Assembly (NCBI RefSeq): GCF_040939455.1
Contig: NC_134113.1
Coordinates: forward strand, 12,262,501-12,326,500
DNA length: 64,000 bases
Origin: Microcebus murinus
Taxonomy: Eukaryota; Chordata; Mammalia; Primates; Cheirogaleidae
Direction: 5' to 3'
Below are positions 44,823-57,129 of this stretch, one piece after another. Each line of letters starts with the position of its first letter. The stretch's first letter is position 1. The notes under the pieces were generated by a model that was given only the letters and a program-made list of their open reading frames with translations, was not told the DNA's origin and did no database searches. A program made the position numbers and the translations under genes.

Positions 44823-45429
44823 GAAGCTGCACAATGTCAGGAGAAGGGGAGCCCGAAGCCTCCGGAACCCACGGCGCGAGCGGATGTCAGGACTCGAAAG
44901 GGCAGGAGACCCACACATCTGGGTCCCAGCGGGGCTGGACACTTTCCTCCCATTCTGGGAAGCACAGCAAGGAATGCCATCCACTTTTCACTCTCAAGGA
45001 GACAGGCCCACCCAAGAGGTCGAGAGGTCACCCGGTCACCCCGAGGGCCTCCACCTCCAGTCTGGCGAGAGAGGCCAAGGCAGGGAGGCTGTCGGGAGGG
45101 GCCTGGAGGCGGCTGGGACGGAGGCCCCTGGGGCTGCCCTCTCCCTCCTGCCTCTCTTGGCCACGGTGTGCCTGGCTCAGACTGCTGTGCCCAGGCATGA
45201 GGGCACAGGACAAAGGCCACAGCAGGAGGGCCTGGGGACAAAGCCACTGCTGGGTAGACCAAGTTCCAAAATAAGCTCGACTCACCAAGAGTCTGGTCAC
45301 CATGGCAACAGGAAAGTTGTTCTGCACAAGCCTCCTTGCTGAAAGGCCCGGCAGCCACCGCCTTCTTCCTTCCCAAGGAATCAAGTCCTTCTGTCACCAG
45401 GGGGAGTCTGCCAGGCTCAGGCCCCAGGG
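44823..45429. other. Unassigned intergenic sequence
   Basis: No gene is supported. Confidence 0.4.
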
Positions 45430-45695
45430 TAGGCACTTGCACACCCACTGCCCCACTGAGGCCCACTGAGGTCCTGCAAGGTGGCCATTGTCATCGTCAC
45501 TCTGCAGATGGGAACACCGGGGCCCTGAGACAGGGGCCCTGGCCAGAGTTACCAACAGCCCAGGTCTGTCTGGCGCCAAGTCCAGCAATGCACAGGAATT
45601 AAGAGGCCTGGAACCAAACTCCCAACTCCCTCCCAGCTTCCTCATTCCTTCTGAGCCTCAGTTTCCCCCTTCCCCACCCCAAACACTGGCAGGGG
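45430..45695. repeat. MIR minus (45430-45600) then MIR plus (45605-45695)
   Basis: The minus part has tcgtcactctgcagatggga. The plus part has cattccttctgagcctcagt then ttcccccttcc. Confidence 0.65.
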
Positions 45696-45699
45696 TAGA

Positions 45700-46699
45700 G
45701 ATAGAGGCAGTTCTGCATCCTTCCCAGGGTGTTAGTGGTGGAGAACAGGCATGATCACCCTGAGCAGACATTCTGGGACTCTTGAAATAATCTCCTGCCC
45801 TCAGGGTTTAATTACAGAAATGTCCCCTGTGGGGTTCATTGACAGTCCCTCCCTGTGGGCTAGGTGGTATCACGCAGACTAGCGGCTAAGGCTTTGTGTG
45901 TGCCCCAACTGTTCTCATCTCACTTCTGGGGTCAGGCCCTGTCCTGCCTGGCCACAAGAGTAGGCAATGATCCGACCTGCCCAACCGATCCTTGTAGCTC
46001 ATCTCTCTGGCAACTGTGATTGGTCCAAGAGATAATGATTGACCCAAGCAGAGCCAATCAGAGAGCTCCCTGGGAGTGCTATATGGACATTGAGAGAAGA
46101 AAGCTCCTGCTTTCTTGGCAGGAGTAGGGGGGTGTCAGGTTGCTGAGTTGGGACTTCCAGAGGCTTTGTCCTACATACTGTGGAGAAAGTGTGAGTATCA
46201 TCAAGGTTCAGTGACAGACAGCATAGCCCATTCTACGTAGTGGAAGCAAAAAGAGATTTTCTTTTAGCATATTAAGGACTGAGCATCCAGGGACAACTGC
46301 CCAAAACACACTGCAGATCTGGGCTAAGAGGCTGGGGTTCCTGCCTCCATCGGGAAGCTGTGGACTTGGGAAGCCACCATGGCAGCTGCCAACGCCAGGA
46401 TTACGCCTGTGCTCTGCTACCATCCACACAGCAGAACGGGTGCTCTGTGCCACGTCTCTGCCCCTACAAAACTCAGTTCCAAATCCTGGTCTGTGCATGT
46501 GCGTTCGATGGCAGAATTTAGGTGCCACTGGGAAGGCCACTTGCAAGAGAGTCGGGGAAATGCAGTTGTTGAGTTTCCAGCTTCTGCAGCACAGGTGGGC
46601 ATGCTACACAAGGGTGTGGCAAGCGTGGTGAGTCCCACGGGCAAAGTCCAACCCTCACTGTCATCTAGATGATGCTGGCAGTTTCCCACACTGCCCAGT
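45700..46699. other. Unassigned low-CpG sequence, probably old repeats
   Basis: Two opposed CCAAT boxes (gattggt at 46018 and ccaatcag at about 46055) lie in 45960-46080, within what looks like a decayed dispersed repeat. No gene. Confidence 0.35.
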
Positions 46700-46995
46700 G
46701 GCTGGAGTCCGGGACCTCTGGTCCCTCACTTGGTGTGTCCTTCAGCAAACCTCTGATCTTGGGGCCTCAGTCTGTTCATCTGTCATTTGGAGGTGTCCAG
46801 ACCTGTCCCAAACATGTCTCAGAGCGGTTGTGAAGATCAAGGTGAGACAATAGTTGGAAAGGCTTTGCGCACTGCAAAGAGCTAGCACCTGGGAAAGTTT
46901 GTCACTGTTCAGTTAATGGCTTGAACCAAGAGGAAAATGAACCCAGAGAGGGTGAAACGACTTCTCCAAGGTCAGATCTTCAGTCAATAAAATGA
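46700..46995. repeat. MIR plus (46700-46915) then MIR minus fragment (46918-46995)
   Basis: The plus part has cttggggcctcagtctgttc and gttgtgaagatcaaggtgag. The minus part has gacttctccaaggtcagatc. Confidence 0.75.
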
Positions 46996-47097
46996 GAGTG
47001 ACTAGAACTTGGGATTGTGAATTCTTCCTTAGGTCTCAGGGAAGTGGGAGGAAGGGCGGAAGGGGAGGGACACGGGGTAGACGGGTCCCAAGGTGGC

Positions 47098-47118
47098 GGG
47101 GGGGGGGGGGAGGGAGGG
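47098..47118 (+). repeat. G-run with G-quadruplex potential
   Basis: Thirteen consecutive G are followed by aggg and aggg. Confidence 0.8.
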
Positions 47119-47149
47119 CATTGTATGAGGCTATCTGTGTCTGTGTGTC

Positions 47150-47425
47150 AAGTTTCCTTGCAACCTGGTGGCTTGAAGCAGCAAATGTTGATTATCTGAC
47201 AGTTCGCGTGGGTCAGGCCCCTGGGCACAGCTCAGCTGGGTTCTCTGGCTCAGGGTCTGTTGTGAGGTTGCAGTCAGGGCTGTGGTCTCACCTGAAGGCT
47301 GGGCTGGGGGGATACTTGCAAGGTCACCAGGTGGCTGGTGGCAGCTGCAGGTCCTCACTGGCTGTTGGCTACAGCCACGCAGCTCACAGCACGGCCGCTG
47401 ACACCAGCGAACAAGAGTGAGGGGG
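47150..47425 (-). repeat. Ancient interspersed repeat, probably LTR class
   Basis: It reads ggtggcttgaagcagcaaat then gggtcaggcccctgggcaca then gctcagctgggttctctggc. Confidence 0.5.
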
Positions 47426-48689
47426 AGACAGAGCTCCCAGGACAGAATTCACAGTCTGTTTGTAACCCCATCTCGAGAGCGGCACCCAGCACTTCCACTG
47501 TGTTCCATTTATTACACTCAAACCACTAAGTCCAGCCCATGCTCTAGGGGAGAGGCTGGCACGAGGGTGTGACCGCCAGGAGGCAGGTCCCCTGGGGCCA
47601 TCTTAGCAGCTGTCCACCACAGGGCTTGAGTGAGAGGACCCTGCGCCAGGCCCAGCCCAGGCCCATGCCTCTGGGGAAAGGGAGGGGGAGGGGGAGGCAG
47701 GGGAGGCTGTTCCCAGCTGCTTTGCACCAACGTGCCCAGCCTGGGTCCTAGAGATGGAAAAGTTTAAATGAAGCCTCTCTTGGCCACCGCCCCTGCCCCT
47801 GAGGGGTCCAACACACGGAAGCGGGAAGTAGGCAGAGAAGAGAGGAGGATGGAAGTGTGGAGTTAAGCACACCAACATGGCAACCACTTAGATCAGATCT
47901 TCCCAGTGAAATGAGAGAGTCCCAAGGCCCCCATGGTGTCATGAGAGCAGCACCAGACTAAGTAAGAGCCAAGGGGTCTGGGCTCTGGCCCTGGGGCAGC
48001 CCGAAACAGGCTGTGTGTCTGAGAGTCAGTTGCATGCCCTCCCTGGGCCTCAGTCTCCCCAACAGTCAAAGTTCTGTTATGCAAAGGAGATGAAGGATAA
48101 TGGGATAGAGACAACCCAGGGGCTTGGCCTGGCTGCCACCACCTGCCCCCAGAGGCACCTGTCCCCAAAGGCTCCCTCTCCTCTCTCCTGAGCACCCAAT
48201 TCCCTGTCTCTGACCCACCATCTCTGTCCTCACACGGGCCAGCCCAACCCCCACCCCATCCACCTGCCCCCAGCGCTTCCTCCCACTGGGCTGGGCCAGT
48301 CTGGGCTTGAGGAGGGGGCTAAGCAGAGGTGGGGCCATGGCTGGGGATTGTCCTCCTGAAGCCTGGGCTCTTGCCTTCCTCCCCAAGGAAGGTGGGGGAA
48401 GATTATCCCAGACTCCAAGCAGCGCTCTCCGATGCCCTCCTCCCGCTCCCCACTCAGCCCTGCTGCTAGGAGCACTTCCACGTGGGGGCTGGGGGCTTAC
48501 GTAACTGCCGCCTGCCGCCCCCACTCCCAGCCAGCCCCTTGGCTCCACCTCCCGGCACAGGGCCATCCCGGTGCCCCACGCCGGGCCTCCACGGGGTCCC
48601 CGCCTCTTGGAAGGCCCCATAGCATGTGTTCCCTCTCACAAGGCCTGAAGCATGAAGATGCTGGCGCCGACATTCTTTCTGGCTCTTTC
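47426..48689. other. Unassigned intergenic sequence
   Basis: A purine-rich G-run cluster lies at about 47677-47706. No gene is supported. Confidence 0.4.
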
Positions 48690-48782
48690 TCCCCCAAGCA
48701 GGAAGAAACATGCTTTGTTCTCCGTATTCCCAGTGTCCAGGAAACATGTGGATGCTCAGCGAATGTGGATGAATGAACTAAA
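48690..48782 (+). repeat. L2 3' end, plus
   Basis: It reads ttctccgtattcccagtgtc and ends ggatgaatgaac. Confidence 0.6.
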
Positions 48783-49084
48783 AATACCAATAATAGTAAT
48801 AGAAACACTTAGAGAGGCTGAGCAGGCGCACTCTGAGAATGCCACTGAATCCGCGCACTTGCTCCTCCCCACGCTCCAGACGGCGGGTGCTGTGGTTACC
48901 CCGGGACACGCACGGCGAACGAGTGCCATGTTCCTTCCCCGGGGAGGCTCTGACCCGAGAGAGGTCAGACCCCTCACCAGCCGCAAAGCACGAGAGGAGC
49001 CGTACTGAGCGTGCCCCGTCACATACTCCTCTTTTGATTATTGCAACCCCCAGGGAGCTATAAAATTACTGTCAAAATCCCCAT

Positions 49085-49250
49085 CTTCCTGACCTGTATC
49101 AGTCAGGACAGACAAGACTAAACCGAGTAACAAACAACCCCCAAATCTCAGCGGCTTAAAACAACAAAGCTACATGTCCATTGCAGGGGTGGGGACAGGG
49201 CTCTGCTTCATGTTGTCCTCTGTGCAGAGCCCACTGGAATGTCCCTGGTG
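49085..49250 (-). repeat. Ancient interspersed repeat, same family as 47150-47425
   Basis: It reads aacaaacaacccccaaatct then cagcggcttaaaacaacaaa. Confidence 0.5.
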
Positions 49251-49384
49251 GTCGGTGGCTACACTGAGGACAGGGACCGGAGGAATCACACACTAGTTCT
49301 TAAAGGGCAAGCACATGTCGAATGGCTAACTCGAGAGGCTCGGTGGGCACAGAAGATGGAACTGTGCCTTTTGGTGAAAGGTAC

Positions 49385-49630
49385 TGGCTAAGTGTGTCAC
49401 TTGTGGGAGTCTGCTCTGTGCTGAGCACGGGGAAGAGACACTGAGCTCGGCAGGGTCCTGCCCTACCCGGGCACAGATTCTGATGGGGAAGCAGACAGAC
49501 GGGAGGAAATGACAATCCAGTCGGATGAGGGCTCCACACTGGAGGGGGCGCTCCAAGGGGGCCCCTGCCCTGGCCCCGGAGATCAGGGAAGGCTCCTGAG
49601 AAAGCAGGCATCCATGTTAAAGTTGGCTGT
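49385..49630 (-). repeat. L2 fragment, minus
   Basis: It reads ctgctctgtgctgagcacgg then gggtcctgccctacccgggc then gatcagggaaggctcctgag. Confidence 0.7.
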
Positions 49631-50089
49631 GTCTTCTGGGTCCCGGGGCCTCTGCTCTCCCAGGTGGCAGGATTGCAGCCCCGAGCCCCACTTTTCAGGG
49701 CACCCTCACGGGGAAGAGAGCCAGGGCGGACATCAGGATGCTGGGCCAGGCTCCCTTCCCGATGTCTGCCCTGGCTCTAGACACCTCTGCTCTTCCCTCC
49801 TTGGGAGCAAACTGACAGTGGCTCCCACCAGGAGCAGACTGGCCTTTCTGGGGGAGGGGGGGTAGAGGGAACCAAGGTCTGGAGGCTGGAGGCAGGCCCA
49901 GTCTCCCTGTCACTGGAAGGAACACCCTCTCACATGCCACCAGCCTCTTCTGAGCTCCTGGAGCGCTCAGCCAGATCCTCAAACTCACCCAGGCCTCAAT
50001 AGTGCTAGCAGTGGGGATCCCAGGGCCAGGCGCTAGAAGCTGCTGGGTCCCAGAGAAAAGGTCACCCAGAAATCCTAATGCTGAGATCC
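49631..50089. other. Unassigned intergenic sequence
   Basis: Nothing recognised. Confidence 0.4.
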
Positions 50090-50290
50090 GATGAGTCTAC
50101 ATCAGGAGGAGACCCAAGAAACTGTAACTGTGGTCACCTCCAGGGAGGGAAACTGATGGCTGGGAAAGGCCAGGGGGAAGGGGGACTGATTCTACTTTTG
50201 TGTTTCGTCCACACCTTACCTAAGCAAAATCTCCATGTATGTATATTTGATTTGAATGAGTCTGGCCTCTGAGCCTCTAAGGTTGTAAAA
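50090..50290 (+). repeat. Old L1M-like 3' end, plus
   Basis: It reads tgtggtcacctccagggagg then gattctacttttgtgtttcg. Confidence 0.5.
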
Positions 50291-50314
50291 TCATTCTGAG
50301 ATTAAGACTGTGAC

Positions 50315-50500
50315 TCTCAGAGGCAGCAGGCAAAGATTTGGGGGTCAGAGGCGCCTGCGTTTGGATCCCAGCTTCACCGACTGCTGTGCCTTAGCGTTCC
50401 GGTCTACGGTGGGGCGTGACGATACCCACTTCCCCCTGGACGGTGACCAAGACGAAGTCAGGCACCCCCGGCGTCTGGCACGCACGATGCCTTTGTCTAA
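50315..50500 (+). repeat. MIR, plus
   Basis: It reads gcctgcgtttggatcccagc then ctgctgtgccttagcgttcc. Confidence 0.7.
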
Positions 50501-51039
50501 ACAAAGCTAGTGGTGAGTACCCTGGGCCTGGAGAATCCTTCAGGCACAGCCTGGGCTGCTGAGCCTGAGCCAAGAAGTTTCTGGATTCCCAGGGTAGGAG
50601 CCGAGGTCCCTAGGAAGCGCTGGAGTGCTGGCGGGGCAGCCGGGAAGGCCAGGCCGGGCGGGTGCCGGGGGAGGGGAGCTGCAGCCTGTGCCTGGTGCTC
50701 TGGCACCCCCTCATGGACACTGTGCTCCTCACACCCCGGGGGGAGCCCACTTTTATCAAAAAAATCTGATTACTTGGACTTTAAAAAAAAAAGGACCAAG
50801 ACTAGACACAAGGTAAGCGTCCCCACCTGCACTGGCTGCACCGGGGCCCCAGGCCCATACACAGCACTTGGTAAAAGGTTCGGGAGCTTTCCGCAATGCC
50901 TTATTAACCACGGGCGCCACCTGCTGGGCCGGCACCCAGGTGCCCACACTCTGGATGAAGGCTCTACCTTTTTATCTCACTTCCTCCTCCTTATCCCTCT
51001 CTGTGTCTGCAGTATTATTTTCCCCTCTTAAAATCTGGG
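50501..51039. other. Unassigned intergenic sequence
   Basis: Nothing recognised apart from a short A-rich run near 50780. Confidence 0.4.
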
Positions 51040-51425
51040 TTAAAGGAGGTCCAGGGAGATGAACTGGACTCAGGGCACATAGCGGAAGTGGAGGCATTAG
51101 GATTCAGACTCAGGCCATCTGCCCCTTGCCACTCCCGCCGTATGTAAGGATCAGTAATTTTAACTTCCATTCACTGCGTGCCGGGTGCTCACACGTGGGC
51201 AGAAGCCGACCACAACTCTTCAGATGGGTTTTTATTTCCCTCGTTTTTTAGAGTGACCGACTGTTCTGGTTTGCCCAGGACTGAGGGGGTCCAGGGATAC
51301 AGGACTTTCAGTGTTAACACTAGGAAAGCCCTACCGATTTTACAGACAAGCAGGCTGAGATTCAGAGAGGGTGATATATCACACAGCTATCAAGCATGAA
51401 AACGGAGGTCTGGTCTGGCTCTGGA
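51040..51425 (-). repeat. MIR fragments, minus, with an intervening insertion
   Basis: MIR pieces occur at about 51040-51120 and 51160-51425 (ttttacagacaagcaggctg). The 51250-51335 part looks like an inserted unknown repeat. Confidence 0.6.
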
Positions 51426-51609
51426 ATGAGGCAGGTCTACTGGTGTGAAACACAAGACTGAGCTGGTTCATAAGTAAGAACAAAGAAGAAGGGTGGGAGA
51501 GGATGAGGGGGAATAGTAGGAAAGAAACCTGGAGTCTCAGGGCCAGAACCAGTCTTGGAGGCAATACTGACACCTCCTAGGAAAACCGTCCTGGGTTGGT
51601 CCTCCACTT

Positions 51610-51780
51610 GTGGGGCCATGAGACACTAAGTCATTTCCTAAAATCTTTGAACCTCAATTTCTCATTTGTAATTTGGGGATAATAAATTTGCAGAGGTGCT
51701 CATTTGTTCAACCAGTATTGATTGAGCACACACTGTGGACCTGGCATTAAAAGAGAAGGCAATGACGTGTATGAAATGGG
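51610..51780. repeat. MIR plus (51610-51690) then L2 minus (51695-51780)
   Basis: The MIR part reads tttgaacctcaatttctcat. The L2 part reads ttcaaccagtattgattgag. Confidence 0.7.
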
Positions 51781-51944
51781 TGCTGGTAAGCCCTGAGTAG
51801 TAGCCAGGGAGAGTCCTAGACCCGGAGACCTGCGAGTCCCGCCTTCACTTGACCACCTACAGAGGCAGGGAGCTTACTACCTACAACTCAGCCCTTCTGT
51901 TAGGACGAGCCAATGTATGTAGCTTCCTGTACACAGCTTACATA

Positions 51945-52060
51945 TTGAACATTTAATACGCCCTTATGCTGTGCCCAGGCGTTGTTCTAAGTGCTTTGCA
52001 CGTATTAACTCGTTTAATTCTCTTAGTTACCCTCAGCATCTGGGCATAAGCTTGGGCTGG
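51945..52060 (-). repeat. MIR fragment, minus
   Basis: It reads gttgttctaagtgctttgca then actcgtttaattctcttagt. Confidence 0.75.
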
Positions 52061-52274
52061 AGGCAAGCCCAAATCCTTTTAATAAAGGGATTTGTTCTGT
52101 GAAGTTTGGATGTAGTCGAGGGGCCACACTTGGGGATCTGGAGGACTACATGTGGCCTTGAAGCTGTGGGTTCCCCACCCTTTGGGCCAGCACAGGAGAC
52201 AGATTTCTGACCAATTTAAGATGCAGTGTTCTTTCTCTCCCTCTCCTGGGCTTCAGAGTTTGGGTTCATCCTCT

Positions 52275-52500
52275 GCTCCAGGGACAGGGGACTTGGTTCA
52301 CGCCTGACCGAGTTGCCACACATTTCTGATTTCTAAGCCTTTGCTTTTCCCTCTGCCTGAAATGCCTGTCCCTATTCCCCGACCCCTGGTGACGGCTGAG
52401 GCTGGAGACTCCCTAAGAGATACTTAGCAGGCACTTCCCCACCTTGGCATGTAGGAAAACTCATTCTGCAGGCAAAAGGCACTGGCTTCATGTTTCCTCA
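52275..52500 (+). repeat. L2 body fragment, plus
   Basis: It reads taagcctttgcttttccctc then tgcctgaaatgcctgtccct. Confidence 0.7.
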
Positions 52501-52549
52501 CTCTCCCCCATCTTTCCAAGCCTTCCTGCCCCACCCAACAACCTCTCCG

Positions 52550-52930
52550 GTTGAACTGTGTCCTCCTCCCCCCAATCAGTATGTTGAAGCCTAGCCTCCA
52601 GGAACTCAGAATGTTCGAATATGTGAAAATAGGGCCGTTAAAGAGGTAATTATGTTAAAATAAGGTCATTAGGGTGGGCCCTAATCCAACGACTGGTGCC
52701 CCCTTTAAGAAGACATAAGGACACAGACACACAGAGGGGCACCACGTGACGAAGCCCCAGGGAGGAGACGGCCATCTACACGCCAGGGAGAGAGAACTCA
52801 CAAGAAACCAGTCCTGCCGACACCTCGATCCTGGATTTCCGATCTCCAGAACAGTGAAAGTACTTCCCGTTGTTTCAGCCCCCCAGTCTGGGGTACTTCG
52901 TTGTGGCAGCCCCAGCCAACTAATACACCC
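52550..52930 (+). mobile_element. MLT1-like MaLR LTR relic, plus
   Basis: It reads gttgaagcctagcctccagg then tcattagggtgggccctaat then ccgacacctcgatcctggat and ends ccaactaatacacc. It is close to full length and the best kept of its kind in the window. Confidence 0.7.
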
Positions 52931-53149
52931 CCGACCACCAAGATGTCACGAGCTTGTCCAAACTGGCCCTTTGCTGAATTCTGGGGGAAGGTGCCACCTA
53001 CCAATCTACTACTTGAAGCCAGTTCTCCAATCTCCCAGTAAAATAATTCTAAAGACTTAGAAAAGCAGACCAAAAAAAAAAATCAATAACTGCCTCTTGT
53101 GAGGGATTTAGTTTCCCAATAACTTTCTCCACCAACATTGTGCTAAGAT

Positions 53150-53400
53150 GTTCTAAGCGCTCAGTGGGGGCGGCTGACCAAGTGGCCCCGGGCAGGGCCG
53201 GCACACCCACCAGCCCTGCTCTCACCTCCTCAGAAAATGGCAGTGGTTATCATCCCCACTCTGGAAGAGAGGAAACTAAGGCTCAAGAGGTACAGGAAGT
53301 GGCGCAAGGTCACGAGCTAGAAAGTGGCAGAGCTGGGATTTGAACCCAGGCCACCTGGCTCCAAGTCCAAGTTCTTAACCACTATGCTTTATTGCCTCAT
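53150..53400 (-). repeat. MIR, near full length, minus
   Basis: It reads agaggaaactaaggctcaag then gagctgggatttgaacccag then cttaaccactatgctttatt. Confidence 0.9.
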
Positions 53401-54229
53401 TATTTTAAGGAAAAAATGCCTACTTTTGCTCTATTACCAAAAGTTACACTGAAAAGCGTTTTATGTACTCTTGGCCATGCCATAATGTCTTGAAACTAGT
53501 GTTTACCTTGGTTCATCTAGACTTGACACTTATAATTTAACGTTTGTTAAATACCAAACTGACACATTCATGTTCAAATATATGTAAAAACAGTTGTTAC
53601 AGTATGCAAAAACATCAAACTTTCTTTCATGAGCTGATGTTCAAGATGCTTATCTTTTGCATTTTTAAAATTCAAAATTTTTGTGATTTCGTTTCTTTTT
53701 TTGTATAATAATAGCTTTTATTAAAGGAACATCTCTTACTCTGTGTCTCTTTTACTCGTTTTACTCTGACACATTTACTCTGTGTCAGGTTCCTGATTTT
53801 CTTAAAGACAAGAGGATGGGTTTTAGGCTGCCACCTGCAAGCACCTCTACAAAATGACACATTTCTAGTGTGGACTGTCTTTATTTCCAGAAAATAAAAA
53901 GCCAAATTGGATATATAGCCTTCAATAATTTCTCTTTCTAATACTGAGTTTGTAAGTACTTGTGCTCCGTACGACTTTGGATCTGGCGAATGAAGTTCAG
54001 AGGTCTGGTGAAGGCCACGTTGAAGACAAGCTTATATGCTCAATGACAGCTCAGGCTTTCTGCCTGGCGCCAGTGGTCTACAAGGGGCATAAACTAAGTC
54101 GTATGTGACTAAGGACAACCCACATGGCCTAAGTTCCCAAACCAACACGAGGTTGGCATCTGTCCCCAGAGAGAGAACCAGGGAAACGAACTCAAGCAGG
54201 CTCATCTGGTCTCTCCCTCCTTCTCCTGG
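53401..54229. other. AT-rich unassigned sequence (to about 53950)
   Basis: A sharp local fall in GC; no repeat family recognised and no gene. Confidence 0.4.
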
Positions 54230-54600
54230 ACCGTGAACTGCAGAAGGGGTAGCGTGGCTCTCTTCACAGGAAGGGAAGTTAAATGACTCACAGAGCCAGG
54301 AGTGGAGGTAGAGCCAGGAGTGGAGCAGGCTGCAAAGGCACGACAAGGTGAAACCTGAGAAGTAGAAGCTGTGAGGCCTTCTCAGCCCCTCCTGGGAGCA
54401 TCTCCCTGGTGCCAGGCCTGGACTGACCCGACACCTACCCCTCAATTAATCCTCACAGCCACCCCAGGAGGGAAAGGCTACTGTACTGTTACTCCCTTTT
54501 CACACAGGAGAGGAGAAAGGCTGAGATGAAGCGACCTGTCCCGCAGAGAGAAACGTCCCCAGAGCACTGTGTGGCTGAGGGGAGGCAAAGGAGATCTGAA
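54230..54600 (-). repeat. MIR fragments, minus
   Basis: Pieces lie at 54230-54330 (with a 17-base tandem duplication agagccaggagtggagg) and 54430-54600 (aattaatcctcacagccacc). Confidence 0.65.
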
Positions 54601-55560
54601 GACTGGGCTGGCGTAGCCAGGTCACAGCAGAGTGGAGAGCTTGGCCACCCCCCGTAGTGGCAGGAGCAGCTTGGGAATCCAGCCCCCGGCCACCCCTATC
54701 TCCAGGCCACTCTCTGAGGTGTGCCTGGGTTATGATCGGGCTTCTCCCGGCCACCCACCCTGTGAGGGGCTGGCTCTGCCCCTCCAAGCCTCTGCTTCCA
54801 CCAGTGCTCACGTGTCTCCTCCCCAGCCCCCACTTCTCTTCATGCTGCCCCCACCGAAGGTGGCTGGGCATGTTCCGAGCACAACTGCTTCTCCTATGAG
54901 GCCCACCCAGCTATGGCAAAGCCAGTTGAGCCCCCTTTGGACCCTCAGCAGAGAGAAGGCCCAGTTGGGACAGCCCCCAGGCAGGGCCAGTCTCTCCCAC
55001 TAAACCAGCACTTCCTCCAGGCCAGGAATGACTCTGCCCAGTGTCCCACTCAGGCTGGCTCAGGGACTGCCCAGGGAGGACTAGGCAGGGAAGGCCATGT
55101 GGGTGGTGTTCAGAGCCAGCAGGTTTGAAGCCTGACCCTATACTCCCTCCCTGTGACACTCGCCTCTCTGAGCCTGCTTCTCCACCTGGGAAACACACAT
55201 GACCACAGCGGCACCACCCCCACTGGGTGGGGGGGGGGCAGAAAGGACCATCAGCCATGCAAAGCTGTGGCTGGAGGGTGAGCTCACTCTGGTCCCACAA
55301 ACACAGGACAGAGGCTCTCAGGCTGAAATGGAGGCGAGTCCCCACCGGAGCAAGATAAAAGGCTAATGGGAACCAGAGACGCTGCTTGGATGCAAAAGCC
55401 ACAAAGGTTCTCAGTAAGATGGCTGTCCCAACAGGACAACAAAAGCTGTCCCCCAAATTCTCAAAATTATCAAAAAAGAAATGAGCTTTGAACATGAGTG
55501 AGTCAGAGGAAGACTGATTTAGCTCCTCTCATCTCTCCATTTCCCGGAAAAGTATACAGT
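54601..55560. other. Unassigned intergenic sequence
   Basis: A MIR-core resemblance lies at about 55085-55200. No gene. Confidence 0.4.
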
Positions 55561-55920
55561 CACAAAGGGCTTTGAGCAGCTGGAAATTTCTGCACAAAAA
55601 TACTTGTGATTCAATAATGACCACACTGATGCACTCAGCTTTCTGGTGTTTTAGAAAGATCAAACAATCTTACTTTTCATTCTTCATAAGTGCCTTCATT
55701 CTTACACGGTGGTTATTTTAAAATATCTTATCTGCTAATAATTAGAAAATATTTTAACATATTTCCAAACTCATGTTTTGCTTGAGGGTTTATATTTCTA
55801 AATGTATTTTAAATGTCAAATATTTTATTTCACTAACTTTGTGGGTTCTAGCTCTTTAAAAATAAAACATACTCAGAGTGGCATTTCGAAATTAGGCAAA
55901 GTGATCAAAGTACTGCCTAT
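55561..55920. other. AT-rich unassigned sequence
   Basis: Strongly AT-rich, not recognisable as a known repeat. Confidence 0.4.
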
Positions 55921-55939
55921 ACTGTCTCCTCCAACACTG

Positions 55940-56330
55940 CTGTCACTTGTGCTGATGTTCAGTCCTCACGACTTGCGGTGAGGAGTCCCACAATCTCCAG
56001 TTGACTGATAAGCACAGAGCAGTGAAGCGCCTTACTCAAGGCCACACAGTTGTGGGCCGCCACCCAAGGAAGAACCAGCAACAGTCCCAGCACCTCTGCT
56101 CTCACCTACTTAGCCACAGGGCCCAGCGAGAATCCACATCTCCAAACACCAAATGCCACGGAGTCTTGCTCCACGGCCTGGCCCGCTGGGCACTGCACTA
56201 GCAGCTCTCCCTGATCCTAAGCACACTGCGTAAAGCAGATGCTAGAGTCACCCTGTTTGTAGGTTAGGAGACTGAGGCAGGAAAGGTTCAGTGAATCCAG
56301 GCAGTTCACCTGCCACACCACGGCACTCAC
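55940..56330 (-). repeat. Two MIR fragments, minus
   Basis: The first has gcgccttactcaaggccaca. The second (about 56215-56330) has gtaggttaggagactgaggc. Confidence 0.7.
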
Positions 56331-56369
56331 CCACCCCGCCAAGCTGCTGGGAAACAGCTGAGGCAGGTC

Positions 56370-56845
56370 AAACTTGCATGCTTCCACACATTGGATCCCA
56401 CCGAACCCTCACCAGACTGGCTTCATTCTCCCTGCTGAACAGATGAAGAAACTGGAGCACAAAAGTCACATGACTTGCCCAAGAGCCTAAGTGGCAGACC
56501 CAGGTTAGAAACCCAGGCCTGGTGGCTCATGTCTATAATCCCAGTACTTGGGGACACCAAGGCAGGCGGATCACTTGAGGATGGGAGTTCAAGACCAGCC
56601 TAGGTAATATAGCAAGATCCTATCTGAAAAAATAAAAAAATTAGCCAGTGTAGTGGCTGGTGCTTGTAGTCTCAGCAACTTGGGATGCCAAGGCAAGAGG
56701 AATGCCTGAGATCAGGAGTTTAAGGCTACAGTGAGCTATGATCACTCCACTACACTCCAGTCTGGGTGACAGAGTGATACTTTGTCCCAGAAAACAAACC
56801 CAGGTCTGTCTGGCTGCAGAGCCTGTTCTTCCTCTACACTTGCCC
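56370..56845 (-). repeat. MIR, minus, split by an Alu
   Basis: The left part reads gaacagatgaagaaactgga and ttagaaacccaggc. The right part resumes aggtctgtctggctgcagag then cctgttcttcctct. Confidence 0.85.
56518..56795 (+). mobile_element. AluJ-like SINE, plus, inside a MIR
   Basis: A two-arm old Alu with target duplication aaacccagg (56509-56517, 56796-56804). Confidence 0.9.
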
Positions 56846-56889
56846 CACTGTGAGGGCAGAATGGGGGATGACAGGCCACCAAGTCAGAA

Positions 56890-57129
56890 GCCTACAGATA
56901 TCCACGGTTTTATTGTTTCTACACACTCCAAAAGCACATTTCCCACAACTGCATGGGAGGCAGTGGCCCAGAGGCAGCAAGGCGGGAACAATGGCTTCTT
57001 CCTCCAGGGCAGAGAGAAGGAGCCTGGGAAGTCTGAGGACAGCAATGTGGAGGCAGAGGTGACGGCAACGTTCTTGATGGCAGCTGGCAGCAGAGGGGCC
57101 AGGCGAGTCCATGGCAGGGTGGGGCGGGC
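56890..57129 (-). other. MCM5: MCM5 3' untranslated region (end approximate)
   Basis: About 240 bases follow the MCM5 stop codon on the minus strand before a canonical AATAAA. The cleavage point is inferred to be 15-20 bases past the signal. No Alu lies inside it; the nearest is a MIR interrupted by an AluJ just beyond (56370-56845). The UTR length is short. Confidence 0.75.
56909..56914 (-). promoter_or_regulatory. MCM5: Polyadenylation signal AATAAA of MCM5
   Basis: The plus strand reads tttatt here, giving AATAAA on the coding strand about 216 bases after the stop codon. The sequence past it on the minus strand contains a GT-rich stretch (TTGGTGGCCTGT), as expected of a downstream element. 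Confidence 0.8.

Noticed and set aside
46010..46080. Two opposed CCAAT boxes as a promoter
   Set aside because: They lie in what looks like a decayed dispersed repeat with no CpG island or start-site context.
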